Source: Streptomyces poonensis (GTDB taxonomy: Bacteria; Actinomycetota; Actinomycetes; Streptomycetales; Streptomycetaceae). From it: 64,000 nucleotides of DNA. The notes beneath the pieces are model-generated. The model did no database searches. It saw only the letters and a list, made by a program, of their open reading frames with translations, and was not told the DNA's origin. This document shows, piece after piece, positions 22,746 through 30,840 of this stretch; positions within the stretch are counted from its first letter, which is position 1, and every line of letters begins with the position of its first letter. The stretch lies in NCBI RefSeq assembly GCF_014650915.1, contig NZ_BMVW01000010.1, positions 62,001 through 126,000 on the forward strand. Reading direction: 5' to 3'. Made by a program: the position numbers and the translations under genes.

Positions 22746-24098
22746 ATGAAGCTCGCTGTCCGAACCCGTGGAACCCGCACGAGAGCGCGCCTGACCGCTG
22801 CCCTCGCGGCCCTCGTCCTCGCGGGGCTGACCGCCACCGCCTGCGCCCCCCAGACCTCCGACACCTCTTCCGACAGCGACGAGAAGACGGGCACCCTGCG
22901 CGTCTGGCTCTTCCAGGAGGTCGGCAACGAGCCGAAGGAGAAGGTCGTCGAGGACGCGGTCGCCGCCTTCGAGAAGGAGCACGACGGCGCCTCGGTCGAG
23001 GTCGAGTACATCCCCGTCGAGACCCGCGCCCAGCGCATCAAGGCCGCCTTCAACGACCCGAAGAGCGCCCCGGACGTCATCGAGTACGGCAACACGGACA
23101 CCGCCGGCTATGTGAAGGACGGCGGACTCCTCGACATCACCGAGGAGTTCACCGGCTGGCGCGAGGCGACGGACACCGACCCCACGGCCAGGCAGTCCGT
23201 GACGGTCGACGGTCGCGTGTACGGCGCCCCCCTCTTCGTCGGCGTCCGCGCCCTGTACTACCGCACGGACCTCTTCGACGACCTGGGGCTCGACGTCCCC
23301 CGGACGCAGGCCGAGCTGATCGGGACGGCCCGGAAGATCCGTGCGGCCGAGCCCGATCTGTACGGCCTCGCCGTCGGCGGCGCCTACACGTACGGTGCGA
23401 TGCCGTTCATCTGGGCGCACGGCGGCGAACTCGCCGAGAGCGAGGGAGCGGCGGGAGAGGGCGGGAGCGGGGCGTTCTCCTCCGCCGTCGACAGCCCGGC
23501 CGCGCGGAAGGGCATCGAGGCGTACACCTCCCTCTTCGGCGACGACAACTGTCCCGCCGCCAAGTGCGCGGGCATGACCGGCAACGACACCGTGACGGCG
23601 TTCGCCGCCGGCAAGGCGGGCATGGCGATCGGCGGCGACTTCAGCCACGCGGCGGTCGAGGCCGGAAAGGTCAAGGGCAAGTACGCGGTCGTACCGCTGC
23701 CGGGGCTGAAGGAGGGCGAGATCGCCCCGGCCTTCGCGGGCGGCAACAACATCGGCGTGCTGAGGAGCACCTCGCACCGCACGCTCGCCGTGGACCTGAT
23801 GAAGCGGCTCGCGTCGAAGGAGACGCAGGGCGAGCTGTTCGACGCCATGGGCTTCCTGCCGACGTTCACCGATGTGCGGGCGGACGTCGCCGAGCAGGAG
23901 CCGTTCGTCGAGCCGTTCGTGAAGACGCTCGACGCGGGTGCCAAGTTCGTCCCCGCCTCCCCGGCCTGGGCCCAGATCGACGCCTCGCTCGTGCTGCCGA
24001 CGATGTTCCAGGAGGTCATCACCGGCAAGAAGGACGTGGCGGCGGCCTCCGGGGACGCGGCGCGGAAGATGAACGACGCGTTCCGCTCCGCCGAGTGA
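22746..24098 (+). CDS. sugar ABC transporter substrate-binding lipoprotein
   Basis: 450 residues, family 1 extracellular solute-binding protein. The basic N-terminus and hydrophobic stretch end in the lipobox LTATAC with the lipidated Cys at 33. The mature part has TLRVWLFQEVGNEP, DVIEYGNTDTAGYV and AFAGGNNIGVLRST, as in actinobacterial (oligo)saccharide receptors. With the two permeases downstream and the hexosaminidase at the end of the operon, the ligand is probably an N-acetylglucosamine oligosaccharide or related sugar. No ATPase gene is in the operon, so a shared MsiK-type ATPase must energise it, as is usual in Streptomyces. GGAGGAAG precedes the ATG. Confidence 0.9.
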   Translation: MKLAVRTRGTRTRARLTAALAALVLAGLTATACAPQTSDTSSDSDEKTGTLRVWLFQEVGNEPKEKVVEDAVAAFEKEHDGASVEVEYIPVETRAQRIKAAFNDPKSAPDVIEYGNTDTAGYVKDGGLLDITEEFTGWREATDTDPTARQSVTVDGRVYGAPLFVGVRALYYRTDLFDDLGLDVPRTQAELIGTARKIRAAEPDLYGLAVGGAYTYGAMPFIWAHGGELAESEGAAGEGGSGAFSSAVDSPAARKGIEAYTSLFGDDNCPAAKCAGMTGNDTVTAFAAGKAGMAIGGDFSHAAVEAGKVKGKYAVVPLPGLKEGEIAPAFAGGNNIGVLRSTSHRTLAVDLMKRLASKETQGELFDAMGFLPTFTDVRADVAEQEPFVEPFVKTLDAGAKFVPASPAWAQIDASLVLPTMFQEVITGKKDVAAASGDAARKMNDAFRSAE

Positions 24099-24131
24099 GC
24101 CACGGAATGAGCCACGGAATGAGCCCCGGAG
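24096..24131 (+). repeat. 12-bp tandem repeat spanning a stop/start junction
   Basis: TGAGCCACGGAA occurs twice and TGAGCCCCGGAG once, in register, beginning at the stop codon of the binding-protein gene; a fourth partial TGAGC follows. Each unit brings an in-frame ATG/GTG start for the permease, so the array multiplies possible start codons. Confidence 0.8.
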
Positions 24132-24136
24132 TGAGC

Positions 24137-25033
24137 GTGAAGCGCACCTCACGGCGCGGGCACGGCGGCTGGACGCCGTGGCTCTACCTCGCGCCCGCCC
24201 TCGTCGTCCTCGCCGGGCTGCTCGTGTACCCGATCTACCAGCTTGGGCTGATCTCCTTCCTGGAGTACACCCAGGCCCAGGTCAGCGGCGGTGAACCGAC
24301 CACCTTCCAGGGCCTCGGCAACTACGCGGAGCTCTTCGGGGACACCCAGTTCTGGCAGGTGCTGCTGGCGACGGTGGTGTTCGCGGCGGCCTGCGTGGTG
24401 AGCACGCTGGCCGTCGGCTGCGCGCTCGCCGTCCTCCTCACGCGCGTACGGGCCGTGCCGCGCCTCGCCCTGATGCTGGCCGCGCTCGGCGCGTGGGCGA
24501 CCCCGGCGATCACCGGCTCGACGGTGTGGCTGTTCCTCTTCGACCCCGACTTCGGGCCGGTCAACCGGGTGCTGGGGCTCGGTGACCACTCCTGGACGTA
24601 CGGGCGGTACAGCGCCTTCGCGCTCGTCCTGCTCGAAGTGGTGTGGTGCTCCTTCCCGTTCGTCATGGTGACGGTGTACGCGGGCATCCGCGCCGTACCG
24701 GGCGAGGTGCTGGAGGCCGCCGCGCTGGACGGGGCCTCGCAGTGGCGGATCTGGCGCTCGGTGCTCGCGCCGATGCTCCGGCCCATCCTCGTCGTGGTCA
24801 CCATCCAGTCCGTCATCTGGGACTTCAAGGTCTTCACGCAGATCTACGTCATGACGAACGGCGGCGGTATCGCCGGCCAGAACCTCGTGCTGAACGTGTA
24901 CGCCTACCAGAAGGCTTTCGCGTCCTCGCAGTACAGCCTCGGTTCGGCGATCGGCGTGGTGATGCTGCTGATTCTGCTGGTGATCACACTCGGCTATTTG
25001 CGGCTGCTGCGCAGGCAGGGGGAGGAGCTGTGA
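24137..25033 (+). CDS. sugar ABC transporter permease (MalF-type)
   Basis: About 298 residues with six membrane segments and the EAA loop AALDGASQWRIWRSVLAPMLRP that docks the ATPase. I chose the GTG at 24137 because a GGAG lies five bases before it; in-frame starts at 24095 (overlapping the previous stop), 24107, 24119 and 24131 arise from the 12-bp repeats and would add MSHGMSHGMSPGVS to the N-terminus. Forms the membrane channel with the next gene. Confidence 0.88.
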   Translation: MKRTSRRGHGGWTPWLYLAPALVVLAGLLVYPIYQLGLISFLEYTQAQVSGGEPTTFQGLGNYAELFGDTQFWQVLLATVVFAAACVVSTLAVGCALAVLLTRVRAVPRLALMLAALGAWATPAITGSTVWLFLFDPDFGPVNRVLGLGDHSWTYGRYSAFALVLLEVVWCSFPFVMVTVYAGIRAVPGEVLEAAALDGASQWRIWRSVLAPMLRPILVVVTIQSVIWDFKVFTQIYVMTNGGGIAGQNLVLNVYAYQKAFASSQYSLGSAIGVVMLLILLVITLGYLRLLRRQGEEL

Positions 25034-25965
25034 GCAACGCACTTGTACGTGATGTCGTACGCCGTTCCGGAGAGCGCCGGGGAGGAAGTTCCAGAACCGG
25101 CTCCGGGGGGAGTTCCGGAGCGCGTTCCGGGAGGCGTTTCGTACGGCGTCCGTGGCGGCTCGCCGCGGAGGTGTCCGCGCTGGTCATCGCGGTCGTGGTG
25201 GCGTTCCCGCTGTACTGGATGGTCCTCGGCGCGGTGAAACCGGCGGGGGAGATCGAGTCGACCGAGCCACGGCCCTGGACGCTGTCGCCGACGCTGGATT
25301 CGTTCCGCCGTGTCCTCGGACAGCAGGAATTCGGCCGCTACTTCCTCAACAGCCTCCTCGTGGCGGGCACCGTGGTGATCGCCTCCGCGCTGATCGCGTT
25401 TCTCGCGGCGACCGCGGTGACCCGGTTCCGCTTCCGTTTCCGCACCACCTTGTTGATCATGTTTTTGGTGGCGCAGATGGTGCCCGTGGAGGCCCTCGCC
25501 ATCCCCCTCTTCTTCCTCATGCGGGACTTCGGCCAGCTCAACACCCTGGGCGCGCTGATCCTGCCGCACATCGCGTTCTCGCTGCCGTTCGCGATCTGGA
25601 TGCTGCGGGGATTCGTGAAGGCGGTGCCCGAGGCGCTGGAGGAGGCGGCGTACCTCGACGGGGCGAGCCGTGCGCGATTCCTGTGGCAGATCCTTTTCCC
25701 CCTGGTCTTCCCGGGACTGGTCGCCACCAGTGTGTTCTCGTTCATCTCGGCCTGGAACGACTTCCTGTTCGCCAAGTCGTTCATCATCAGCGACACCTCC
25801 CAGTCGACCCTGCCGATGGCGCTCCTCGTCTTCTACAAACCGGACGAGCCGGACTGGGGCGGAGTGATGGCGGCGTCCACGGTGATGACCATTCCGGTGC
25901 TGGTGTTCTTCGTACTCGTACAGCGACGACTCGTCTCCGGTCTCGGCGGAGCGGTAAAGGACTGA
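25030..25965 (+). CDS. sugar ABC transporter permease (MalG-type)
   Basis: 311 residues; GTG start overlaps the previous stop by four bases and follows GGAGGAGC. The first ~40 residues are a Gly/Ser/Arg-rich cytoplasmic tail (RRSGERRGGSSRTGSGGSSGARSGRR), longer than usual. Six membrane segments follow, with EEAAYLDGASRARFLWQILFPLVFPG as the ATPase-docking loop and SAWNDFLFAKSF typical of MalG-type subunits. Confidence 0.9.
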   Translation: MSNALVRDVVRRSGERRGGSSRTGSGGSSGARSGRRFVRRPWRLAAEVSALVIAVVVAFPLYWMVLGAVKPAGEIESTEPRPWTLSPTLDSFRRVLGQQEFGRYFLNSLLVAGTVVIASALIAFLAATAVTRFRFRFRTTLLIMFLVAQMVPVEALAIPLFFLMRDFGQLNTLGALILPHIAFSLPFAIWMLRGFVKAVPEALEEAAYLDGASRARFLWQILFPLVFPGLVATSVFSFISAWNDFLFAKSFIISDTSQSTLPMALLVFYKPDEPDWGGVMAASTVMTIPVLVFFVLVQRRLVSGLGGAVKD

Positions 25966-25969
25966 TGAC

Positions 25970-27694
25970 ATGACCGAAGGTGAAGTGGCACTGATTCCGG
26001 CACCGCGCCGTGTGGCGGTTCCGCCGCCCGGAGAGGACGCGGGGTTCGTGCTCGACGAGGACACCGGGATCGAGGCCGGGCCCGGCACCGAACGCGTCGC
26101 GCGCTGGCTGCGCACGACCGTCGGCGCCGCGACCGGGCTGCCCCTCGCCCCGCACCGCGACGGCACGAACCGCCTGTCGCTGCGCATCGTGCCCGGACTC
26201 GCGGCGGAGACCGGTGGTGCACCCGGCACCTCGGTCGACACCGGCCCCGAGGCCGACGCCGCTGCCGCCGGCGCGGAGGCGTACCGTCTCCGCGCCGGCG
26301 AACAGCTGCTGGCCATCGAGGGGGCGAGCGAGGCGGGCGTGTTCCGGGGCGCCCAGACCCTCCGGCAGCTGCTCGGCCCCGAGGCCTTCCGGCGGGCTCC
26401 GGTCAGCACCCGGCGGACGTGGCACGTGCCCGCCGTCGTCGTCGAGGACGCCCCGCGCTTCCGCTGGCGCGGCATGATGCTCGACGTCGCACGGCACTTC
26501 ACCCCGAAGGAAGGAGTGCTCCGCCATCTCGATCTGATGGCCGCGCACAAACTCAACGTCTTCCACTTCCACTTGACCGACGACCAGGGCTGGCGCGTCG
26601 AGATCAAGCGGTACCCGAAGCTCACCGAGACGGGTTCCTGGCGTCCGCGCACGAAATTCGGCCACCGCGCCTCACCTCTGTGGGAGGAGAAGCCGCACGG
26701 GGGCCACTACACGCAGGACGACATTCGCGAGATCGTCGCCTACGCGGCCGAGCGGCATATCAGCGTCGTCCCCGAGATCGACATACCGGGACACTCGCAG
26801 GCCGCCATCGCCGCGTATCCGGAACTGGGCAACACCGACGTCATCGACACGACCTCCCTCACCGTCTGGGACACCTGGGGCATCTCCCACAACGTACTCG
26901 CCCCCACTGACAACACCCTGCGCTTCTACGAGGGAGTGTTCGAGGAAGTCCTGGAACTGTTCCCGGCGGACGCGGCCGCATTCTCGGAGTTCGTGCACGT
27001 GGGCGGTGACGAGTGCCCCAAGGACCAGTGGCGGCGCTCACCCGCCGTTCAGGCGCGCATGGAGGAACTCGGGCTCGCGGACGAGAACGAGTTGCAGTCG
27101 TGGTTCGTACGGCACTTCGACACCTGGCTCACCGCGCGCGGGCGTCGCCTGATCGGATGGGACGAGATCCTGGAGGGCGGCCTCGCCCGGGGCGCCGCGG
27201 TGGCCTCCTGGCGCGGCTACGGCGGCGGGATCGCGGCGGCCCGCACGGGCCACGACGTCGTCATGTGCCCGGAAGAGCAGGTCTACCTGGACCACCGCCA
27301 GGACGCGGGTCCGGACGAACCGGTGCCCATCGGCTTCGTGCGCACCCTGGAGGACGTCTACCGCTTCGAGCCGGTTCCGCCGGAGCTGACCCCCGAGGAG
27401 GCGCGGCACGTCCTCGGCACGCAGGCCAACGTGTGGACCGAGGTCATGGAGGACCCCGCGCGCGTGGACTACCAGACGTACCCGCGTCTCGCGGCCTTCG
27501 CCGAGGTCGCCTGGAGCGCGCTGCCCGCCCCCGCCGACCGGGACTTCACCGGATTCGAACAGCGGATGGCCGCCCACTACCGGCGACTTGACGCGCTCGG
27601 CGTGGCCTACCGGCCGCCCACGGGGCCACGGCCGTGGCAGCGTCGTCCCGGCGTGCTCGGACGCCCGCTCGAAGGGCCGCCCCCGACCCGGTGA
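25970..27694 (+). CDS. beta-N-acetylhexosaminidase (GH20)
   Basis: 574 residues, start four bases after the permease stop. An N-terminal GH20b-type domain (1-165) precedes the catalytic barrel: RWRGMMLDVARHF, HKLNVFHFHLTDDQGWRVEIK, VPEIDIPGHSQAA and HVGGDECPK with the catalytic Asp-Glu pair at 347-348 (substrate-assisted mechanism). It removes terminal GlcNAc/GalNAc from oligosaccharides. There is no signal peptide, so it should act in the cytoplasm on sugars brought in by the operon's importer. Ends with a Pro-rich tail. Confidence 0.9.
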   Translation: MTEGEVALIPAPRRVAVPPPGEDAGFVLDEDTGIEAGPGTERVARWLRTTVGAATGLPLAPHRDGTNRLSLRIVPGLAAETGGAPGTSVDTGPEADAAAAGAEAYRLRAGEQLLAIEGASEAGVFRGAQTLRQLLGPEAFRRAPVSTRRTWHVPAVVVEDAPRFRWRGMMLDVARHFTPKEGVLRHLDLMAAHKLNVFHFHLTDDQGWRVEIKRYPKLTETGSWRPRTKFGHRASPLWEEKPHGGHYTQDDIREIVAYAAERHISVVPEIDIPGHSQAAIAAYPELGNTDVIDTTSLTVWDTWGISHNVLAPTDNTLRFYEGVFEEVLELFPADAAAFSEFVHVGGDECPKDQWRRSPAVQARMEELGLADENELQSWFVRHFDTWLTARGRRLIGWDEILEGGLARGAAVASWRGYGGGIAAARTGHDVVMCPEEQVYLDHRQDAGPDEPVPIGFVRTLEDVYRFEPVPPELTPEEARHVLGTQANVWTEVMEDPARVDYQTYPRLAAFAEVAWSALPAPADRDFTGFEQRMAAHYRRLDALGVAYRPPTGPRPWQRRPGVLGRPLEGPPPTR

Positions 27695-27967
27695 ACCGGG
27701 CCGGGCCGTACCCCGCGCTTGTCAGAATTCACCGCCCCGCAGGGGGAAAGACGCCCAAAGATCACCGAAGAGTGCCAATCCGATCTCACGCATGATGTTG
27801 TGTGAAAACGGAGCATCATCGGGCTGAAGTGGGCGAACACCTCCTAGCGGACCCCCGCGTTCGGGTCCCGCGAGAATGTGCCAGAGTTGCCACGTCCGCC
27901 CTGTCAGCACGTACCGTACGGCAACACAGGTGGGACCAGGTGGGGCAGCGGGAAGGGGCAGCCGGTT
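27695..27967 (+). other. gene-free region before the molybdenum hydroxylase operon
   Basis: 273 bases. It holds AT-richer sequence (CATGATGTTGTGTGAAAACGGAGCATCATC at about 27791-27821) with GATG/CATC half-sites that could be promoter or operator, and an imperfect inverted repeat CGGACCC/GGGTCCCG near 27848-27872. Confidence 0.35.
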
Positions 27968-28861
27968 TTGACCACGCACGCACCGCAGGCGGCGCAGGCC
28001 GTCACGCTGCCCGCCTCTCTGGACGACGCCGTGGCGGCCCTCGCGGCCATGCCCGCCGCCGTCCCCGTGGCGGGCGGCACCGACCTCATGGCCGCGGTCA
28101 ACTCCGGGCAGCTCAGACCCGCCGCGCTCGTCGGACTGGGCCGGATCAGCGAGATCCGCGGCTGGCAGTACCAGGACGGCCACGCCCTGCTGGGCGCCGG
28201 ACTCACCCACGCGCGTATGGGGCGCCCCGACTTCGCGGCCCTCATCCCCGCGCTCGCCGCCGCCGCACGGGCCGCGGGCCCGCCCCAGATCCGTAACGCG
28301 GGCACCCTCGGCGGCAACATCGCGACCGCCGCCCCCACGGGCGACGCGCTGCCCGTACTGGCCGCCCTGGAGGCCACGTTGATCATCGCGGGCCCGGGTG
28401 GCGCCCGCCGCGAGATCCCCGTCTCCCACCTGCTGGCCGGCATGGAGATGCTGCGTCCCGGCGAACTCATCGGCTACGTGCGCGTACCGCTGCTGCACGC
28501 CCCCCAGGTCTTCCTGAAGGCCACCGGACGCACCGGCCCCGGGCGGGCCACCGCGTCCGTGGCGCTCGTCCTCGACCCCGCCCGGCGCGGGGTGCGGTGC
28601 GCCGTCGGCGCCATAGCGCCCATGCCGCTGCGGCCCCTGGACGCCGAGGCGTGGGTCGCCCAGCTGATCGACTGGGACGGCGGGCGCACACTCGTGCCCG
28701 AGGCGCTGCACGCCTTCGGCGAGTACGTCGCCGCCGCCTGCATCCCCGACCCGGCCCCCGCCGAGGACGGTTCCGTACCACCGCTTCCGCCCGCCGTACT
28801 GCAACTGCGGCGTACCGTCGCCGTACTGGCCCGACGAGCACTGGGGAGGGCACTGTCGTGA
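27968..28861 (+). CDS. FAD-binding subunit of molybdenum hydroxylase (xanthine dehydrogenase-like)
   Basis: 297 residues from a TTG start (GGAAGGGG ten bases upstream; giving MTTHAPQAAQAVTLP). Motifs: PVAGGTDLMAAVNSGQL (FAD pyrophosphate loop) and QIRNAGTLGGNIATAAPTGD (second FAD motif), then the CO-dehydrogenase-flavoprotein C-terminal domain. It passes electrons from the iron-sulfur subunit to NAD or another acceptor. First gene of three linked by GTGA overlaps. Confidence 0.88.
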   Translation: MTTHAPQAAQAVTLPASLDDAVAALAAMPAAVPVAGGTDLMAAVNSGQLRPAALVGLGRISEIRGWQYQDGHALLGAGLTHARMGRPDFAALIPALAAAARAAGPPQIRNAGTLGGNIATAAPTGDALPVLAALEATLIIAGPGGARREIPVSHLLAGMEMLRPGELIGYVRVPLLHAPQVFLKATGRTGPGRATASVALVLDPARRGVRCAVGAIAPMPLRPLDAEAWVAQLIDWDGGRTLVPEALHAFGEYVAAACIPDPAPAEDGSVPPLPPAVLQLRRTVAVLARRALGRALS

Positions 28862-30840
28862 CCGACGACCAGCACCGAGAGGGCACGCCCCAGCAGGGCG
28901 CGCACGGCGGCTGGGAGCGGCTGCCCCAAGGGGACTACGACGACGGCGCCACCACGTTCGTCCAGCTCCCCGAAGGGGGCATCGACGCGCTGCTGGCCGC
29001 CAACAGCCCGCTCGCCGCGCCCGGCCACGGCTACGTGCCCCCGCCCATAACGGTCACCCCCGCCACGACCGCCGGCACGGACCCGGCGGCCACCGGCTCC
29101 TGGACGGTGCCGGCCGAGGGCGCCCAGTGGCCGGACCCGAACGCGGTGCCCTACGGGACCGGGCAGCAGCAGGAGCACGGGCACGAGTACGGGCACCAGC
29201 CGAGCCCCGCCGGCCAGTGGACCTACGGGGACACCGGTTACGGGGACACCGGCTACGAGGAGGCCGGGTACGAGGAGGCCGGGTACGAGGAGAGCGGGTA
29301 CGAGGAGACCGGCCGGCAGGGCGCCGCGGCTCCCGGGCACGACGTGACCGGCCAGTGGTCGATCCCCGTGGCGGGCGGCGAGCTGCCGGACGAGTCCGGC
29401 GAGTTCACCCGGTCGTCGCTGGTCGAGCAGTGGGGCGGCACCCCTCCGGCGACCCTGCCCGGCGGCGCGCCCGCGCCCTGGGCCACGGAGACGATCGGTA
29501 CGGCGTGGACGGCCCCGCCGCCGGAGCGGACCGGGGAGCAGGCGCCCGGAGCACCCGGGGAAGGGTCCGCGGAGCCGTCTGCCGCGCCGTACGCGGACGC
29601 ACCGGCCGAGATGCCGGGCGGGGCTCCCGGGGGCGGTCAGGAGGCTGCTGAGGACTCCCTGGTGCCGCCCGGCCCGATGGCCGCGGCTCCCTCGGACGTC
29701 CCGGAATCACCGGAGCCGTCGGAGCCACCGGCATTCCCGGAGGGCGCGCAAGTCACGGAGACGCTGGCGTTTCCGCAGATCCGGCTGCCTTCGAAGCCGG
29801 AACCGGAGCCGGAGTCTGAGCCGGAGACGGAGCAGGAGCCGGAGCCGGAGGCGGAGCAGGAGGTCGCGGACACCGCGGGTGGTACCGAAGCCGCCGAGGG
29901 CGAACCGGCCGCCGTGGACGACCCCGCCGTACCCGAGACTCCCGGTGCTCCCGGTGCTCCCGGTGCATCCGACGAACTGGGCGAGCCGGTCGCCCAGCCC
30001 GTCGAAACCCCCGAGACCACCGACATCCCCGAGACCACCGACACCCCCGAGACCCACGAAACCCACGAGGACCCGTCGGCCGAACCCCCCGCGCCCGCGC
30101 ACGACGACCACCCCCTGGCCTCGTACGTCCTGCGGGTGAACGGCACGGACCGCCCGGTCGCCGACGCCTGGATCGGCGAGTCGCTGCTGTACGTGCTGCG
30201 CGAGCGCCTCGGCCTCGCCGGCGCCAAGGACGGCTGCTCGCAGGGCGAGTGCGGCGCCTGCAACGTGCAGGTCGACGGCCGGCTCGTGGCGTCCTGCCTG
30301 GTACCCGCCGTCACCGCCGCCGGCAGCGAGGTCCGTACCGTCGAGGGGCTCGCCGAGCACGGGCAGCCCTCCGACGTGCAGCGGGCTCTCGCCAGGTGCG
30401 GAGCCGTGCAGTGCGGGTTCTGTGTGCCGGGCATGGCGATGACCGTGCACGACCTGCTGGAGGGCAACCCCGCGCCGACCGAGCTGGAGACCCGCGCGGC
30501 CCTGTGCGGCAACCTGTGCCGCTGCTCCGGTTACCGGGGAGTCCTGGAAGCCGTGCGCGAGGTCGTCGTCGAACGCGAGGCACACGCCGCCGCCGAGTCC
30601 GAGGCCGCGCAGGACGGCGGCGAGGCACGCATCCCGCACCAGGCGGGTCCGGGAGCGGGCGGCGTCAACCCGGCGGCGTACGAGAACCCGTCCGGGTACG
30701 AAGACGCGTCCGGGTACGAAGACGCGTCCGGATACGGCCCGCAGGGACAGCCCCCGCAGCCCTCGCAGCCTCCGCAGTCCCCGCAGCCCCCGGCACAGCA
30801 AGACCAGTCGTACGGCCCGGACGGAGGAGGCCCGGCGTGA
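28858..30840 (+). CDS. (2Fe-2S) subunit of molybdenum hydroxylase with giant disordered extension
   Basis: 660 residues; typical subunits have 150-180. GTG start overlaps the previous stop (GTGA), and frame and codon bias are continuous, so the extension is real. Residues 1 to about 415 are low complexity: a run of G-Y-(G/E)-(D/E)-(T/A/S) pentapeptides at about 124-155, Pro/Glu-rich tracts (KPEPEPESEPETEQEPEPE) and TDIPETTDTPETHETHE. The true domain is about 419-580: Cys460, Cys465, Cys468, Cys480 bind the plant-type cluster, and CGAVQCGFCVPGM...CGNLCRCSGY the second. A disordered tail with GYEDAS repeats and Gln/Pro ends it. The role of the extensions is unknown; surface anchoring, phase separation or partner binding are possibilities. 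Confidence 0.85.
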   Translation: MTDDQHREGTPQQGAHGGWERLPQGDYDDGATTFVQLPEGGIDALLAANSPLAAPGHGYVPPPITVTPATTAGTDPAATGSWTVPAEGAQWPDPNAVPYGTGQQQEHGHEYGHQPSPAGQWTYGDTGYGDTGYEEAGYEEAGYEESGYEETGRQGAAAPGHDVTGQWSIPVAGGELPDESGEFTRSSLVEQWGGTPPATLPGGAPAPWATETIGTAWTAPPPERTGEQAPGAPGEGSAEPSAAPYADAPAEMPGGAPGGGQEAAEDSLVPPGPMAAAPSDVPESPEPSEPPAFPEGAQVTETLAFPQIRLPSKPEPEPESEPETEQEPEPEAEQEVADTAGGTEAAEGEPAAVDDPAVPETPGAPGAPGASDELGEPVAQPVETPETTDIPETTDTPETHETHEDPSAEPPAPAHDDHPLASYVLRVNGTDRPVADAWIGESLLYVLRERLGLAGAKDGCSQGECGACNVQVDGRLVASCLVPAVTAAGSEVRTVEGLAEHGQPSDVQRALARCGAVQCGFCVPGMAMTVHDLLEGNPAPTELETRAALCGNLCRCSGYRGVLEAVREVVVEREAHAAAESEAAQDGGEARIPHQAGPGAGGVNPAAYENPSGYEDASGYEDASGYGPQGQPPQPSQPPQSPQPPAQQDQSYGPDGGGPA

